Positions 1-6,282 of a DNA stretch of 7,494 nucleotides are shown here, in pieces. A program made the translations under genes and the position numbers. Numbering within the stretch: position 1 is the stretch's first letter; each line of letters opens with the position of its first letter. The notes beneath the pieces are model-generated. The model did no database searches. It saw only the letters and a program-made list of their open reading frames with translations, and was not told where the DNA came from. The stretch is from the NCBI GenBank assembly GCA_964384205.1, contig CAYLKS010000095.1, positions 1-7,494 on the forward strand, written 5' to 3'. This DNA is from CAYLKS01 sp964384205 [NCBI: uncultured bacterium] (GTDB taxonomy: Bacteria > JAGOEH01).

Positions 1-153
1 TATTTTTCTGATATTAGAGAAAAATAAAAAATATTATCTTGCGTAAAATTTTAAAATAATTAGGTAGGTAAGAATTTTTTATCGAAGAAATAACCTTGTT
101 ATTTTAATTTCACGAGACCCTCAGAAAATAAAATAAACTTGTGGTAGATAAAA
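1..153. other. Upstream region of the GTPase gene, no gene seen
   Basis: This AT-rich stretch has no convincing reading frame and probably holds the promoter and leader of the GTPase. A possible TATA-like element lies near 47-58 (TTTTAAAATA preceded by CGTAAAA), and a weaker AT-rich candidate near 99-108; neither stands out from the background. A short perfect hairpin (AAATAAC, loop CTT, GTTATTT) occupies 88-104. The bases just before the ATG (GTGGTAGATAAAA) offer only a weak Shine-Dalgarno match. Confidence 0.4.
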
Positions 154-1107
154 ATGAAAATTTTAGTTTTTGGACTAAAGAGTGCGGGTAAAACTTGTTT
201 AATTCAGAATGTATTAGGTGGTAAAAGCTGGAAAGAATTGAAATCAATTAATCCAACCGAATTTATTGATAGCAAGGAATATATTTATAGAGGACTTTTA
301 AGAATTAATATTTTTGATTTAGGTGGTCAAGAACAATTTATTAAAGAATATTATAAGGAAGAATGGATAAATAACATTTTTTCAAATTGTTCGGCTTTTT
401 ATTTTGTTGTTGATTCATCAAATATCGTTCATTTAACAAAAGCAAAAGAAGAATTTTATAAAGCAATAAAATGTTTAAAAGATTATTCTAAAAATGAATG
501 TAAAAAAATTACTTTAGTTATATCTAAATGCGATATTGGAAAAAAATCACCTAAAGAAATAAAAAATTTTATATTTGACCATCCAAATTATGAAAAATCT
601 ATTGAAAGTATAAATGTATCGATTCCAAAAAATACTGCAAGAAAAAATTTTGGTAATTCATTAAATGAATTAATTCCTGAAAATGTAAAATCGAAGCAAG
701 AAATTTTGAATAAGATTTGTTTTGATTTTAATAAAAAATATAAAGCACAATATTCATTAATTTTAAATAAAAAAGATGGACTTGAAATCGCGTCAGCAAT
801 CGATAAAAATTTAATTTCTAAACGACTTCAAGAAGAACTTGAATATACATCCCTTAAAGCTCTATTATATTCAGAAGATGAAGCAAATATTTTCAAGTTG
901 CTAAAAGATGACAAATTAATTTCGACTAATATCATGAATTTTAGACTTTGGCAAACTTCTGATAACAAAAACATTATAATTTTACATGATTTTTCCGAAG
1001 AAACAGGATTTTTCGCTGTCCTCAAATCTGAGAATTTTCATTATGATAGATTAAAATCGTCTATGGACGTAATAAAAAATAAAATAACAAAAGTTCTTAA
1101 TGGATAA
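154..1107 (+). CDS. Rag/Gtr-like small GTPase with C-terminal roadblock-like domain
   Basis: A 317-residue GTP-binding protein. Visible G motifs are: P-loop GLKSAGKT (residues 7-14), a switch I threonine in NPTEF (33-37), DLGGQE (55-60), and SKCD (124-127) in the place of NKxD. After DLGGQE the protein reads as QF, an acidic/Lys stretch, then INNIFSNCSAFYFVVD, which closely follows the Rag/Gtr pattern (GGQ..F...Y....NIF......YVFD). The stretch VSIPKN followed by NSLNELIP (about 155-175) parallels the Rag G5 region (TSIWDE...LIP). The C-terminal 130 residues, starting with an LN..C..F segment and a hydrophobic strand YSLILNKKDGLEIAS, look like the roadblock-type dimerisation half found in RagA/Gtr1. 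In eukaryotes these GTPases act as dimers on membranes in nutrient signalling; the archaeal role is not known to me. Arf-like GTPases are the main alternative, but the long C-terminal domain argues against them. It appears to be a single-gene unit. Confidence 0.8.
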   Translation: MKILVFGLKSAGKTCLIQNVLGGKSWKELKSINPTEFIDSKEYIYRGLLRINIFDLGGQEQFIKEYYKEEWINNIFSNCSAFYFVVDSSNIVHLTKAKEEFYKAIKCLKDYSKNECKKITLVISKCDIGKKSPKEIKNFIFDHPNYEKSIESINVSIPKNTARKNFGNSLNELIPENVKSKQEILNKICFDFNKKYKAQYSLILNKKDGLEIASAIDKNLISKRLQEELEYTSLKALLYSEDEANIFKLLKDDKLISTNIMNFRLWQTSDNKNIIILHDFSEETGFFAVLKSENFHYDRLKSSMDVIKNKITKVLNG

Positions 1108-1433
1108 TGGACAAATTCGAATTTTTTATTTTTTTGCTAATTAAAATTTAATATTGAATAACATGAAAAAAATACATTTAAGATATGTCGTATAATAATT
1201 AATGATAATATAGAGCGATTTCAATAACCTCAATTTCAGTTTAATAAAATTAAAAAAAAGATATTTTTTCGCTTAAAAATAAAATTTAAATGCCAAAATT
1301 TACCTAATTTTTAAAAATTGAATCAAATAGAAATAAATAAATAATTCTAATTAAAAATGAAATAAAAATATTGAAATTCTAATACATCAATTTAGAAACC
1401 ACGATTTCTTAATATTTTAATATCAAATCATTC
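1108..1433. other. Gene-free AT-rich intergenic region
   Basis: Apart from the terminator at its left end I see no gene, tRNA, repeat array or stable structured RNA here. All frames are broken by frequent stops and composition is dominated by A/T runs. The nearly symmetrical ATATTTTAATAT near 1414 looks like ordinary low-complexity sequence. The region separates the GTPase unit from the por operon. Confidence 0.6.
1113..1135 (+). terminator. Palindrome plus T-tract after the GTPase gene
   Basis: A perfect 12-base palindrome (AAATTCGAATTT) begins five bases after the stop codon and runs into T6-A-T7. Archaeal RNA polymerase terminates at T-runs on the non-template strand, so this is a likely end for the GTPase transcript. 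In a region this AT-rich the palindrome itself may be coincidental. Confidence 0.55.
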
Positions 1434-1448
1434 GAAATATTATAATAA
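1434..1448 (+). promoter_or_regulatory. Candidate BRE/TATA promoter of the por operon
   Basis: CGAAA followed by TATTATAATA resembles an archaeal BRE/TATA pair. Its centre is about 28 bases before the porG start codon at 1472, which would put transcription start very close to the ATG and give a leaderless or nearly leaderless first gene. A partial Shine-Dalgarno-like GTGAT at 1462-1466 is the alternative reading. The AT-rich background makes the call tentative. Confidence 0.4.
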
Positions 1449-1471
1449 AATAAATAACAATGTGATAAAAG

Positions 1472-2029
1472 ATGGTATTACTCGAAATTAGATGGCATGG
1501 TAGAGGTGGCCAAGGTGCCATCACTGCTGCTCAAATATTAGCGGAGGCTGCATATCTATATGAAGGTAAATATGCTACTGCATCCCCATCTTTTGGGGCA
1601 GAAAGACGTGGGGCCCCAATTATGGCATCAACAAGAATTTCTGATAATAAAATTTACCGTCGAAGCCAAATTATCAATCCAGATGTTGTTATAATCTTAG
1701 ATGATACACTTATTAAATCAGCTGATGTAACATCTGGATTAAAAAAAGAGGGAATTATAATAATCAATTCAAAAAAAGATAAAGGATCATTAGGATTCAA
1801 TTCACTTAAAGTTTATACAATAGATGTAACATCTATTGCAGAAGGATTAAATCTTTATTCTTCAGGTTCATTAGTTCTAAATACTCCAATACTTGGAGCA
1901 ATTATTAAAATACTTAAAATTACAACACTTGATAATATTAAAAAACTTATTTCAGCGAAATTCCCGTCTGATGGTGGAATTAATGCTCTAGCTGCTGAAA
2001 AAACATATAAACAAACGAAATTGGAATGA
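1472..2029 (+). CDS. porG: Pyruvate/2-oxoacid:ferredoxin oxidoreductase, gamma subunit
   Basis: A 185-residue gamma subunit of a four-subunit 2-oxoacid:ferredoxin oxidoreductase, a cytoplasmic enzyme that interconverts a 2-oxoacid plus CoA with acyl-CoA, CO2 and reduced ferredoxin. The N-terminus carries the family signature RWHGRGGQGAITAAQILAEA (residues 7-26), followed by TASPSFGAERRGAPI (36-50) and an INPDVVIILDD segment (68-78). The full-length match and the usual subunit size of about 180 residues make the family secure. The start at 1472 sits just before the conserved glycine motif, with GTGAT five bases upstream. It is first in the operon, and its stop overlaps the possible upstream ATG of porD. 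Composition is noticeably less AT-extreme than in the GTPase gene, as expected for a conserved core enzyme. The substrate (pyruvate or a branched-chain 2-oxoacid) cannot be read from this subunit. Confidence 0.93.
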   Translation: MVLLEIRWHGRGGQGAITAAQILAEAAYLYEGKYATASPSFGAERRGAPIMASTRISDNKIYRRSQIINPDVVIILDDTLIKSADVTSGLKKEGIIIINSKKDKGSLGFNSLKVYTIDVTSIAEGLNLYSSGSLVLNTPILGAIIKILKITTLDNIKKLISAKFPSDGGINALAAEKTYKQTKLE

Positions 2030-2034
2030 AAATT

Positions 2035-2346
2035 ATGTCAAATTTTAAATTTAAACAACGAAAAAGGCCCATTTCATCTGTATCATATCCAGTAATTGGC
2101 GAAGCTGGAAATACAGGTTCTTGGCGGATACATAGACCAGTTTTAAATGAAAAAAAATGTACTGCAGTAAAGAAAAACGATCTTGTATGTCTTTTATGTT
2201 GGTTATATTGTCCGGAAGCGTGTATTTCAAAAACCGTACCACCAAAAATTGATTATACCTATTGTAAAGGGTGTCTGGTCTGCGTTTCTAACTGTCCCAC
2301 AGGTGCTCTTACAGCTATTGAAGAATCAACTTTTAAGGAGGAATGA
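2035..2346 (+). CDS. porD: Pyruvate/2-oxoacid:ferredoxin oxidoreductase, delta (ferredoxin) subunit
   Basis: A 103-residue 2x[4Fe-4S] ferredoxin subunit that relays electrons from the thiamine centre to external ferredoxin. The N-terminal GNTGSWRIHRPVLN (residues 25-38) is typical of PorD. The second cluster motif is canonical: C77-x2-C80-x2-C83-x3-C87-P. The first is unusual: C42-x9-C52-x2-C55-x3-C59-P, so seven extra residues separate the first two cysteines, and a spare cysteine lies at 63. The start was set at 2035 rather than the ATG at 2026 (which overlaps the porG stop as ATGA). Only 2035 has GGA at normal Shine-Dalgarno distance, and the same GGAATGAAAAT layout precedes porA. The difference is three residues (MKI). 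Translational coupling to porG is likely. Confidence 0.9.
   Translation: MSNFKFKQRKRPISSVSYPVIGEAGNTGSWRIHRPVLNEKKCTAVKKNDLVCLLCWLYCPEACISKTVPPKIDYTYCKGCLVCVSNCPTGALTAIEESTFKEE
2337..2342 (+). promoter_or_regulatory. Shine-Dalgarno site that fixes the porA start
   Basis: GGAGGA ends eight bases before ATG 2351 and overlaps the end of porD, whose TGA stop (2344-2346) lies between the site and the start. This supports 2351 over the in-frame ATG at 2183, deep inside porD. Confidence 0.85.
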
Positions 2347-2350
2347 AAAT

Positions 2351-3583
2351 ATGGCAAAATTGTTATTAAATGGAAACCACGCTGCAGCTAATGCATGTAA
2401 AGATGTAGGTGTCCAAGTAATTGCTGCCTATCCAATAACTCCTCAAAGTCCTATTGTAGAACGATTGTCCCGATTTGTCGATGATGGAAAACTAAATGCT
2501 GAATTTGTACGAGTTGAAAGTGAGCATTCAGCTATTACTGTTTGTATTGCTGCATCAACAACAGGAGCTCGAGTTTTTACAGCAAGTTCTGCAAATGGTC
2601 TTTGTCTGATGCATGAGCAACTTCATTGGGCTGCTGGATCTCGGCTTCCAATTGTACTTGCTTGCGCAAATAGAGCTCCCGCAGCGCCATGGAATGTATG
2701 GACTGACGAACAAGACTCCATTAGCCAACGTGATACTGGTTGGGTTCAATTATACTGCGAAGATAACCAAGAAATATACGATACTATTATCCAAGCCTAT
2801 AAACTTGGTGAAGACCCGGAAATTTATGCTCCCGTAATGGTCTGTTTTGATGGATATATCTTATCACACACAATGATGCCTGTAGAAACTATAGACGACT
2901 CTAATTTAATTAAAGAATTCTTACCTCCTTATAAGCCCCATACACATTTAGACCCTAATGACCCATGTATTGTCAATCTGGTTACTTTTCCATGGATAAG
3001 ACACGACCCTGACAAACCTGGAATTGAAAAAATGGGAGCTTATCCTGAATTTAGATATGCATTACAACAATCTCTTTTAAAAGTACCTGAAAAATTCAAA
3101 AAGATTGATAAGGAATTTGGCGATAAATTTGGGCGATATTATGGGATCTATAAAGAATATTTGTGTGATGATGCAGAATTCATTATATTTGGAATAGGAA
3201 CGCTTGCATGTGAAGCGCGCATTTCCGCAGATTTATTAAGAAAACAAGGTTTCAAAGTTGGATTAATAAACTTAAAATTATACCGACCTTTTCCAAGAGA
3301 TGATTTAATAGAATTTATTACTAAACATCCAGACATAAAAGGAATAATTGTTTTTGACCGAAATTTAAGTTATGGATATGAAGGAGCCGTTTGCACCGAT
3401 TTGAAAAGCACTTTATACTCTGCTCATTTTGACATTCCAGTTCATAATTATATTGCAGGAATTGGTGGTAGAAATATTACTGCCGAACAAATAGCCTCAG
3501 CTACAAAAAAATCGTGTGAAATGATATTAAAAGGTCAGATTGATAAAAAGCCTGAATGGATTAATATCGATATGGAGGATTAG
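2351..3583 (+). CDS. porA: Pyruvate/2-oxoacid:ferredoxin oxidoreductase, alpha subunit
   Basis: A 410-residue alpha subunit, a normal length for archaeal PorA. Domain I opens with NGNHAAANACKDVG and the family motif AAYPITPQSPIVE (residues 25-37). It continues with RVESEHSA (54-61), which supplies the conserved glutamate region, and FTASSANGLCLMHEQLHWAA (76-95). The segment NVWTDEQDSISQRDTGW (115-131) is the typical substrate/TPP-domain loop. The later part (about 260-380) is the transketolase C-terminal-like domain, including RPFPRDDL and a Gly-rich AGIGGR segment. The motifs fit pyruvate synthase best, but 2-oxoisovalerate oxidoreductases share them, so the substrate is inferred. An in-frame ATG at 2183 would add 56 residues of out-of-frame porD and was rejected. 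The gene lies four bases after porD and three before porB, so the subunits should be made together. Confidence 0.93.
   Translation: MAKLLLNGNHAAANACKDVGVQVIAAYPITPQSPIVERLSRFVDDGKLNAEFVRVESEHSAITVCIAASTTGARVFTASSANGLCLMHEQLHWAAGSRLPIVLACANRAPAAPWNVWTDEQDSISQRDTGWVQLYCEDNQEIYDTIIQAYKLGEDPEIYAPVMVCFDGYILSHTMMPVETIDDSNLIKEFLPPYKPHTHLDPNDPCIVNLVTFPWIRHDPDKPGIEKMGAYPEFRYALQQSLLKVPEKFKKIDKEFGDKFGRYYGIYKEYLCDDAEFIIFGIGTLACEARISADLLRKQGFKVGLINLKLYRPFPRDDLIEFITKHPDIKGIIVFDRNLSYGYEGAVCTDLKSTLYSAHFDIPVHNYIAGIGGRNITAEQIASATKKSCEMILKGQIDKKPEWINIDMED
3574..3580 (+). promoter_or_regulatory. Shine-Dalgarno site of porB
   Basis: GGAGGAT lies six bases before the porB ATG (3587) and inside the last codons of porA, another stop-within-spacer arrangement that couples the two genes. 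Confidence 0.8.
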
Positions 3584-3586
3584 ATA

Positions 3587-4495
3587 ATGAGCAAAATTTT
3601 AAAACCTAAGGATATCCCCGAGGAAGAATTTATTCTTTCCGGTACCAGAGCTTGTAGTGGCTGCGGTTTATCGTTAGCATATAGATTTGCGCTAAAAGCT
3701 CTTGGTAAAAATACCATAATCACTGTTCCAGCTTCTTGTTCTACAGTGCTTCATGGTATGTACCCATGTGCAGCTGTTAATTTGCCCATGTTAAATACAG
3801 CATTTGAATCAACTGGTGCATCGGCTAGTGGGATCAGGGCAGCACTGAACATTCTAGGTAAAAAAGACATTACTGTACTGGCTTGGGCTGGCGATGGTGG
3901 AACTACAGATATAGGAATTCAATCACTATCTGGCGCAGCTGAAAGAGGGACTGATATTATTTATGCATGCTATGATAATGAAGCATACATGAATACAGGG
4001 ACACAAAGAAGTGGCTCCACTCCTTTTGGTGCATATACCACCACAACTCCTTCAGGAAAGAAGCAAAGACGTAAAAATATGCCTAAGATAATGGCAGCTC
4101 ACGGAATACCCTATGTTGCAACAGCTAATGCAGTATATCCTATCGATCTTTTTCAGAAATTTAGACGAGCTAAAGATGAATTTAAAGGTGATACTCGGTA
4201 CATTCATATATTTAGTCCATGTCCACCTGGCTGGGGGTTTGAACCTCAAGATTTAATCAAAATTGGAAAACTTGGGACTGAAACAGGTATTTGGGACTTA
4301 TATGAGATTATCAATGGAAAATTCACTTTAAATAATATAACAATGAAAATTGTACAAGGAAAAATTAAACGAAAACCAGTCGTTGACTATTTTAGAGCAC
4401 AAAAAAGATTTAATACATTATCTAACAATGCTATTAGAAGAATACAAGAAGAGATTGACAAAAAATTTCAAGAATATGAAAATTCATTTGCATAA
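3587..4495 (+). CDS. porB: Pyruvate/2-oxoacid:ferredoxin oxidoreductase, beta subunit (TPP-binding)
   Basis: A 302-residue beta subunit that binds thiamine diphosphate and the catalytic-centre [4Fe-4S] cluster. The four expected cysteines are visible: C23 and C26 in ACSGCG, C51 in ASCSTV and C211 in SPCPPGW. The TPP/magnesium motif is GDGGTTDIG (residues 101-109), continuing to YDNEAYMNTGTQRSGSTPFG (128-147), where NEAYMNTGxQxSGxTPxGA is characteristic of the family. No key residue is missing, so the enzyme looks active. The C-terminal tail (about 245-302) is Lys-rich and helical, as in archaeal homologues. It completes porG-D-A-B. Thirteen bases separate its stop from the TPR gene. Confidence 0.95.
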   Translation: MSKILKPKDIPEEEFILSGTRACSGCGLSLAYRFALKALGKNTIITVPASCSTVLHGMYPCAAVNLPMLNTAFESTGASASGIRAALNILGKKDITVLAWAGDGGTTDIGIQSLSGAAERGTDIIYACYDNEAYMNTGTQRSGSTPFGAYTTTTPSGKKQRRKNMPKIMAAHGIPYVATANAVYPIDLFQKFRRAKDEFKGDTRYIHIFSPCPPGWGFEPQDLIKIGKLGTETGIWDLYEIINGKFTLNNITMKIVQGKIKRKPVVDYFRAQKRFNTLSNNAIRRIQEEIDKKFQEYENSFA

Positions 4496-4508
4496 TGAAG
4501 GATTGTAA

Positions 4509-5006
4509 ATGGAAAATATTGATAATATCGGTGGATATTCTCTTGCTCTAACCTGTAAATATAATGAAGCATTAAAAAAATTTCAAAAAGAATTAGAGAA
4601 TTTCCCAGATGACCCTATCATATTATATAATATTGGTGTAATTTTACAACAACTTAAACGATATGATGAAGCAATAAATTCATTTGAAAAATCAATAGCA
4701 ATAAGACCAATGCCATTCACATTAGTAAATGCTGGTATCACCTATGGTATTATTAATGAATACAGAAAAGCCTTTAATTATTTTAAAAAAGCTATAGAAC
4801 TTGACAATAATTATACTGATGCTTGGTTTAATATGGCAGTGGTTCTTAATAAAATTGGTGAAACTGAAAAATCTATTGAAGCATTAAATATTGTCCTGAA
4901 AATTGACCCAAATGATATTATTGCTCAAGAACAATTACTAAAATTACGCAAAAAATTAAAAAGAATTGTTAAGAACAGTTCAAATAATTTTACTATAAAA
5001 GAGTAA
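4509..5006 (+). CDS. Small tetratricopeptide-repeat protein
   Basis: A 165-residue protein made almost wholly of TPR helices. Four repeats can be traced at about 4-37, 36-69, 70-103 and 104-137, with consensus features such as YNEALKKFQKELENFPDDP, RYDEAINSFEKSIAIRP, AFNYFKKAIELDNNY and SIEALNIVLKIDPND. A basic helix (about 143-155) and a polar tail follow. There is no signal peptide or membrane segment, so it should be cytoplasmic. TPRs bind other proteins; no catalytic residue is visible. AAGGAT lies nine bases before the ATG, and the gene starts 13 bases after porB with no terminator between, so it is probably co-transcribed. A role in assembling or docking the Por complex is a guess from position only. 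Confidence 0.85.
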   Translation: MENIDNIGGYSLALTCKYNEALKKFQKELENFPDDPIILYNIGVILQQLKRYDEAINSFEKSIAIRPMPFTLVNAGITYGIINEYRKAFNYFKKAIELDNNYTDAWFNMAVVLNKIGETEKSIEALNIVLKIDPNDIIAQEQLLKLRKKLKRIVKNSSNNFTIKE

Positions 5007-5028
5007 ATAGTTAAAAAGCTAATTAAAA

Positions 5029-5033
5029 GGTGA
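5029..5033 (+). promoter_or_regulatory. Shine-Dalgarno site pointing to an ATT start
   Basis: AAAAGGTGA, with the GGTGA core at 5029-5033, lies seven bases before ATT at 5041. It is the only good ribosome-binding site between the preceding in-frame stop (5020-5022) and the conserved metal-binding motif of the next gene. Confidence 0.65.
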
Positions 5034-5040
5034 ATTTTTT

Positions 5041-6069
5041 ATTAATACATTATTAAAATATGGAAATATTGCTTTAAATGGTACTATCGAACTTAGTGAT
5101 ATATGTTGCGATGGCTTCCTTTACCAAAAAATTGGAATAATTTCTCATTTTCACCAAGACCATATTTTCGGGCTATTGAAATCATGGATTAGACCAAATA
5201 TTTGTTTAATGACTGCTCCAACCCTTGAATTGATTAATTTATTTTATCAAAAAATTAAAATTGATAATGTAAAAATTTTAGATTTTCACAAGCCATTCAA
5301 ATATGATAATTATAAAGTTGAATTTTTGCCCGCAGATCATGTATTAGGAAGCTCTCAGGTTTTAGTTTCAATTGATGGCTATCATATCTTATATTCCAGT
5401 GACTTTTTACTTACTCCTAAAACAGAAATCCCTTCTAATATTGATATATTGATAATCGATGCTACTTATGGTAGCAAATCCAATATAAGACCACCCCAAG
5501 AATTAATTTATGAAACTATTTTTAATTTAATAAATGATACACTCAAAAAGAACTTACCAATTTATATTTTTACTCATCAAGGAAAAATACAAGAAACTAT
5601 GGACTTGTTATTCAATGAAATGTCTATCCATTTACCTTTTTTATTGTCCAATAATAGTTTAAAATTAGCCAAAATCTACGAGAAATTCGGACGAAATATA
5701 GGTGAATATTTTTCGTTTGATTCAGACCAAGGTGCTGAAATTCTAAAATCAAAAAATTTTATTGGATTCGTAGATTCGTCCAATATTCTATTAGAAAAAC
5801 AATTTATACTAAAAAATTCTTTTAAAATTGATTTAAGCGGTTGGATTTTTAAAAAACCTTCAATAAAAATTGGAAAAAACCATTACTCAATTGCAATGAG
5901 CGCTCATGCAGATTTTAATGATCTTATGAAATACATAGAAATAATACAACCTAAATTTGTTATAACGGACAATTTCAGATTTGGATCTGCTCAGGAATTC
6001 TGTAAAGAAATAGAAAAAAACCTGCACATCCAATCTATTGCATTACCCATTAAATCAGTCTCTAAATAA
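5041..6069 (+). CDS. Metallo-beta-lactamase-fold protein, RNA-processing exonuclease type, with ATT start
   Basis: A 342-residue protein of the metallo-beta-lactamase fold, resembling the CPSF73/YSH1 and DNA-ligase-associated exonuclease groups that cut RNA or DNA with two zinc ions. Numbering from 5041, motif 2 is SHFHQDH (H36, H38, D40, H41), motif 3 is PADHVLGSSQ (H100), motif 4 is YSSDF (D121), and SAHADF (H289) is motif B. A DATYG segment (about 140-144) and FTHQGKIQE (177-185, like the xRGxxQE helix of the beta-CASP region) also fit. The place of the usual terminal VHGE-like motif C reads FVITDNFRFG (306-315) without a histidine. No ATG, GTG or TTG precedes motif 2 in frame; the first such codon, TTG 5176, would remove the metal site. 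I therefore chose ATT 5041, which has a Shine-Dalgarno site. It follows the TPR gene by 34 bases, probably on the same transcript. The substrate is unknown. Confidence 0.75.
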   Translation: MNTLLKYGNIALNGTIELSDICCDGFLYQKIGIISHFHQDHIFGLLKSWIRPNICLMTAPTLELINLFYQKIKIDNVKILDFHKPFKYDNYKVEFLPADHVLGSSQVLVSIDGYHILYSSDFLLTPKTEIPSNIDILIIDATYGSKSNIRPPQELIYETIFNLINDTLKKNLPIYIFTHQGKIQETMDLLFNEMSIHLPFLLSNNSLKLAKIYEKFGRNIGEYFSFDSDQGAEILKSKNFIGFVDSSNILLEKQFILKNSFKIDLSGWIFKKPSIKIGKNHYSIAMSAHADFNDLMKYIEIIQPKFVITDNFRFGSAQEFCKEIEKNLHIQSIALPIKSVSK

Positions 6070-6070
6070 A

Positions 6071-6079
6071 ATTTTTTTT
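6071..6079 (+). terminator. T-tract after the por/TPR/nuclease-like operon
   Basis: A run of eight T residues begins three bases after the stop codon at 6069, followed by further A/T runs. It is the first strong T-tract downstream of porG in this orientation and is a plausible end for the whole operon. Confidence 0.5.
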
Positions 6080-6247
6080 AAAATTAAAAATCAATTTAAA
6101 AATTAAAGGTTTTAAAAATAGAATTTTTTTATATTAATTAATTTTAAGTAATAACTCTAACTAAAATCACTGTCTTTTGAATTATCTTATCATTTCTTTA
6201 ATATTTTTATAATTCCTATCTTAATAAATATAAATTGAGATGATAAT

Positions 6248-6261
6248 AAAAAAATAAAAAA
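6248..6261 (-). terminator. T-tract after the membrane protein gene
   Basis: Read on the minus strand this is T6-A-T7, about 20 bases beyond the stop codon of the membrane protein gene. The same 14-base string follows the GTPase gene. Together with the T-tract near 6071 it isolates the two convergent units. Confidence 0.5.
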
Positions 6262-6282
6262 TTTTTAATTTAAGAATTATAT

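Noticed and set aside
86-105. Small hairpin AAATAAC-CTT-GTTATTT as an RNA regulatory element
   Set aside because: Seven mostly A-T pairs with a three-base loop are expected by chance in this composition, and no T-tract or conserved motif accompanies it.
828-1025. Minus-strand reading frame inside the GTPase gene
   Set aside because: It is antisense to well-conserved coding sequence, has no ribosome-binding site and no recognisable protein features. The same holds for the minus-strand frames within porD, porA and porB.
2183-2350. Longer porA beginning at ATG 2183
   Set aside because: The 56 extra residues overlap porD in another frame and do not resemble PorA; ATG 2351 has a strong Shine-Dalgarno site and the conserved N-terminus.
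2613-2837. Plus-strand frame inside porA
   Set aside because: It is an out-of-frame shadow of the conserved alpha-subunit sequence without its own start signals.
154-4495. GTPase as a regulator of the Por enzyme
   Set aside because: A terminator-like site and a gap of more than 360 bases separate them, so adjacency alone gives no support for a functional link.
4990-5045. Frameshifted fusion of the TPR and nuclease-like genes
   Set aside because: The TPR gene ends with a normal polar tail and stop, several stops follow in the second frame, and a ribosome-binding site lies between; two genes explain the data better.
5176-6069. Nuclease-like gene starting at TTG 5176
   Set aside because: It would drop the HFHQDH metal-binding motif encoded just upstream in the same open frame, and no Shine-Dalgarno site precedes it.
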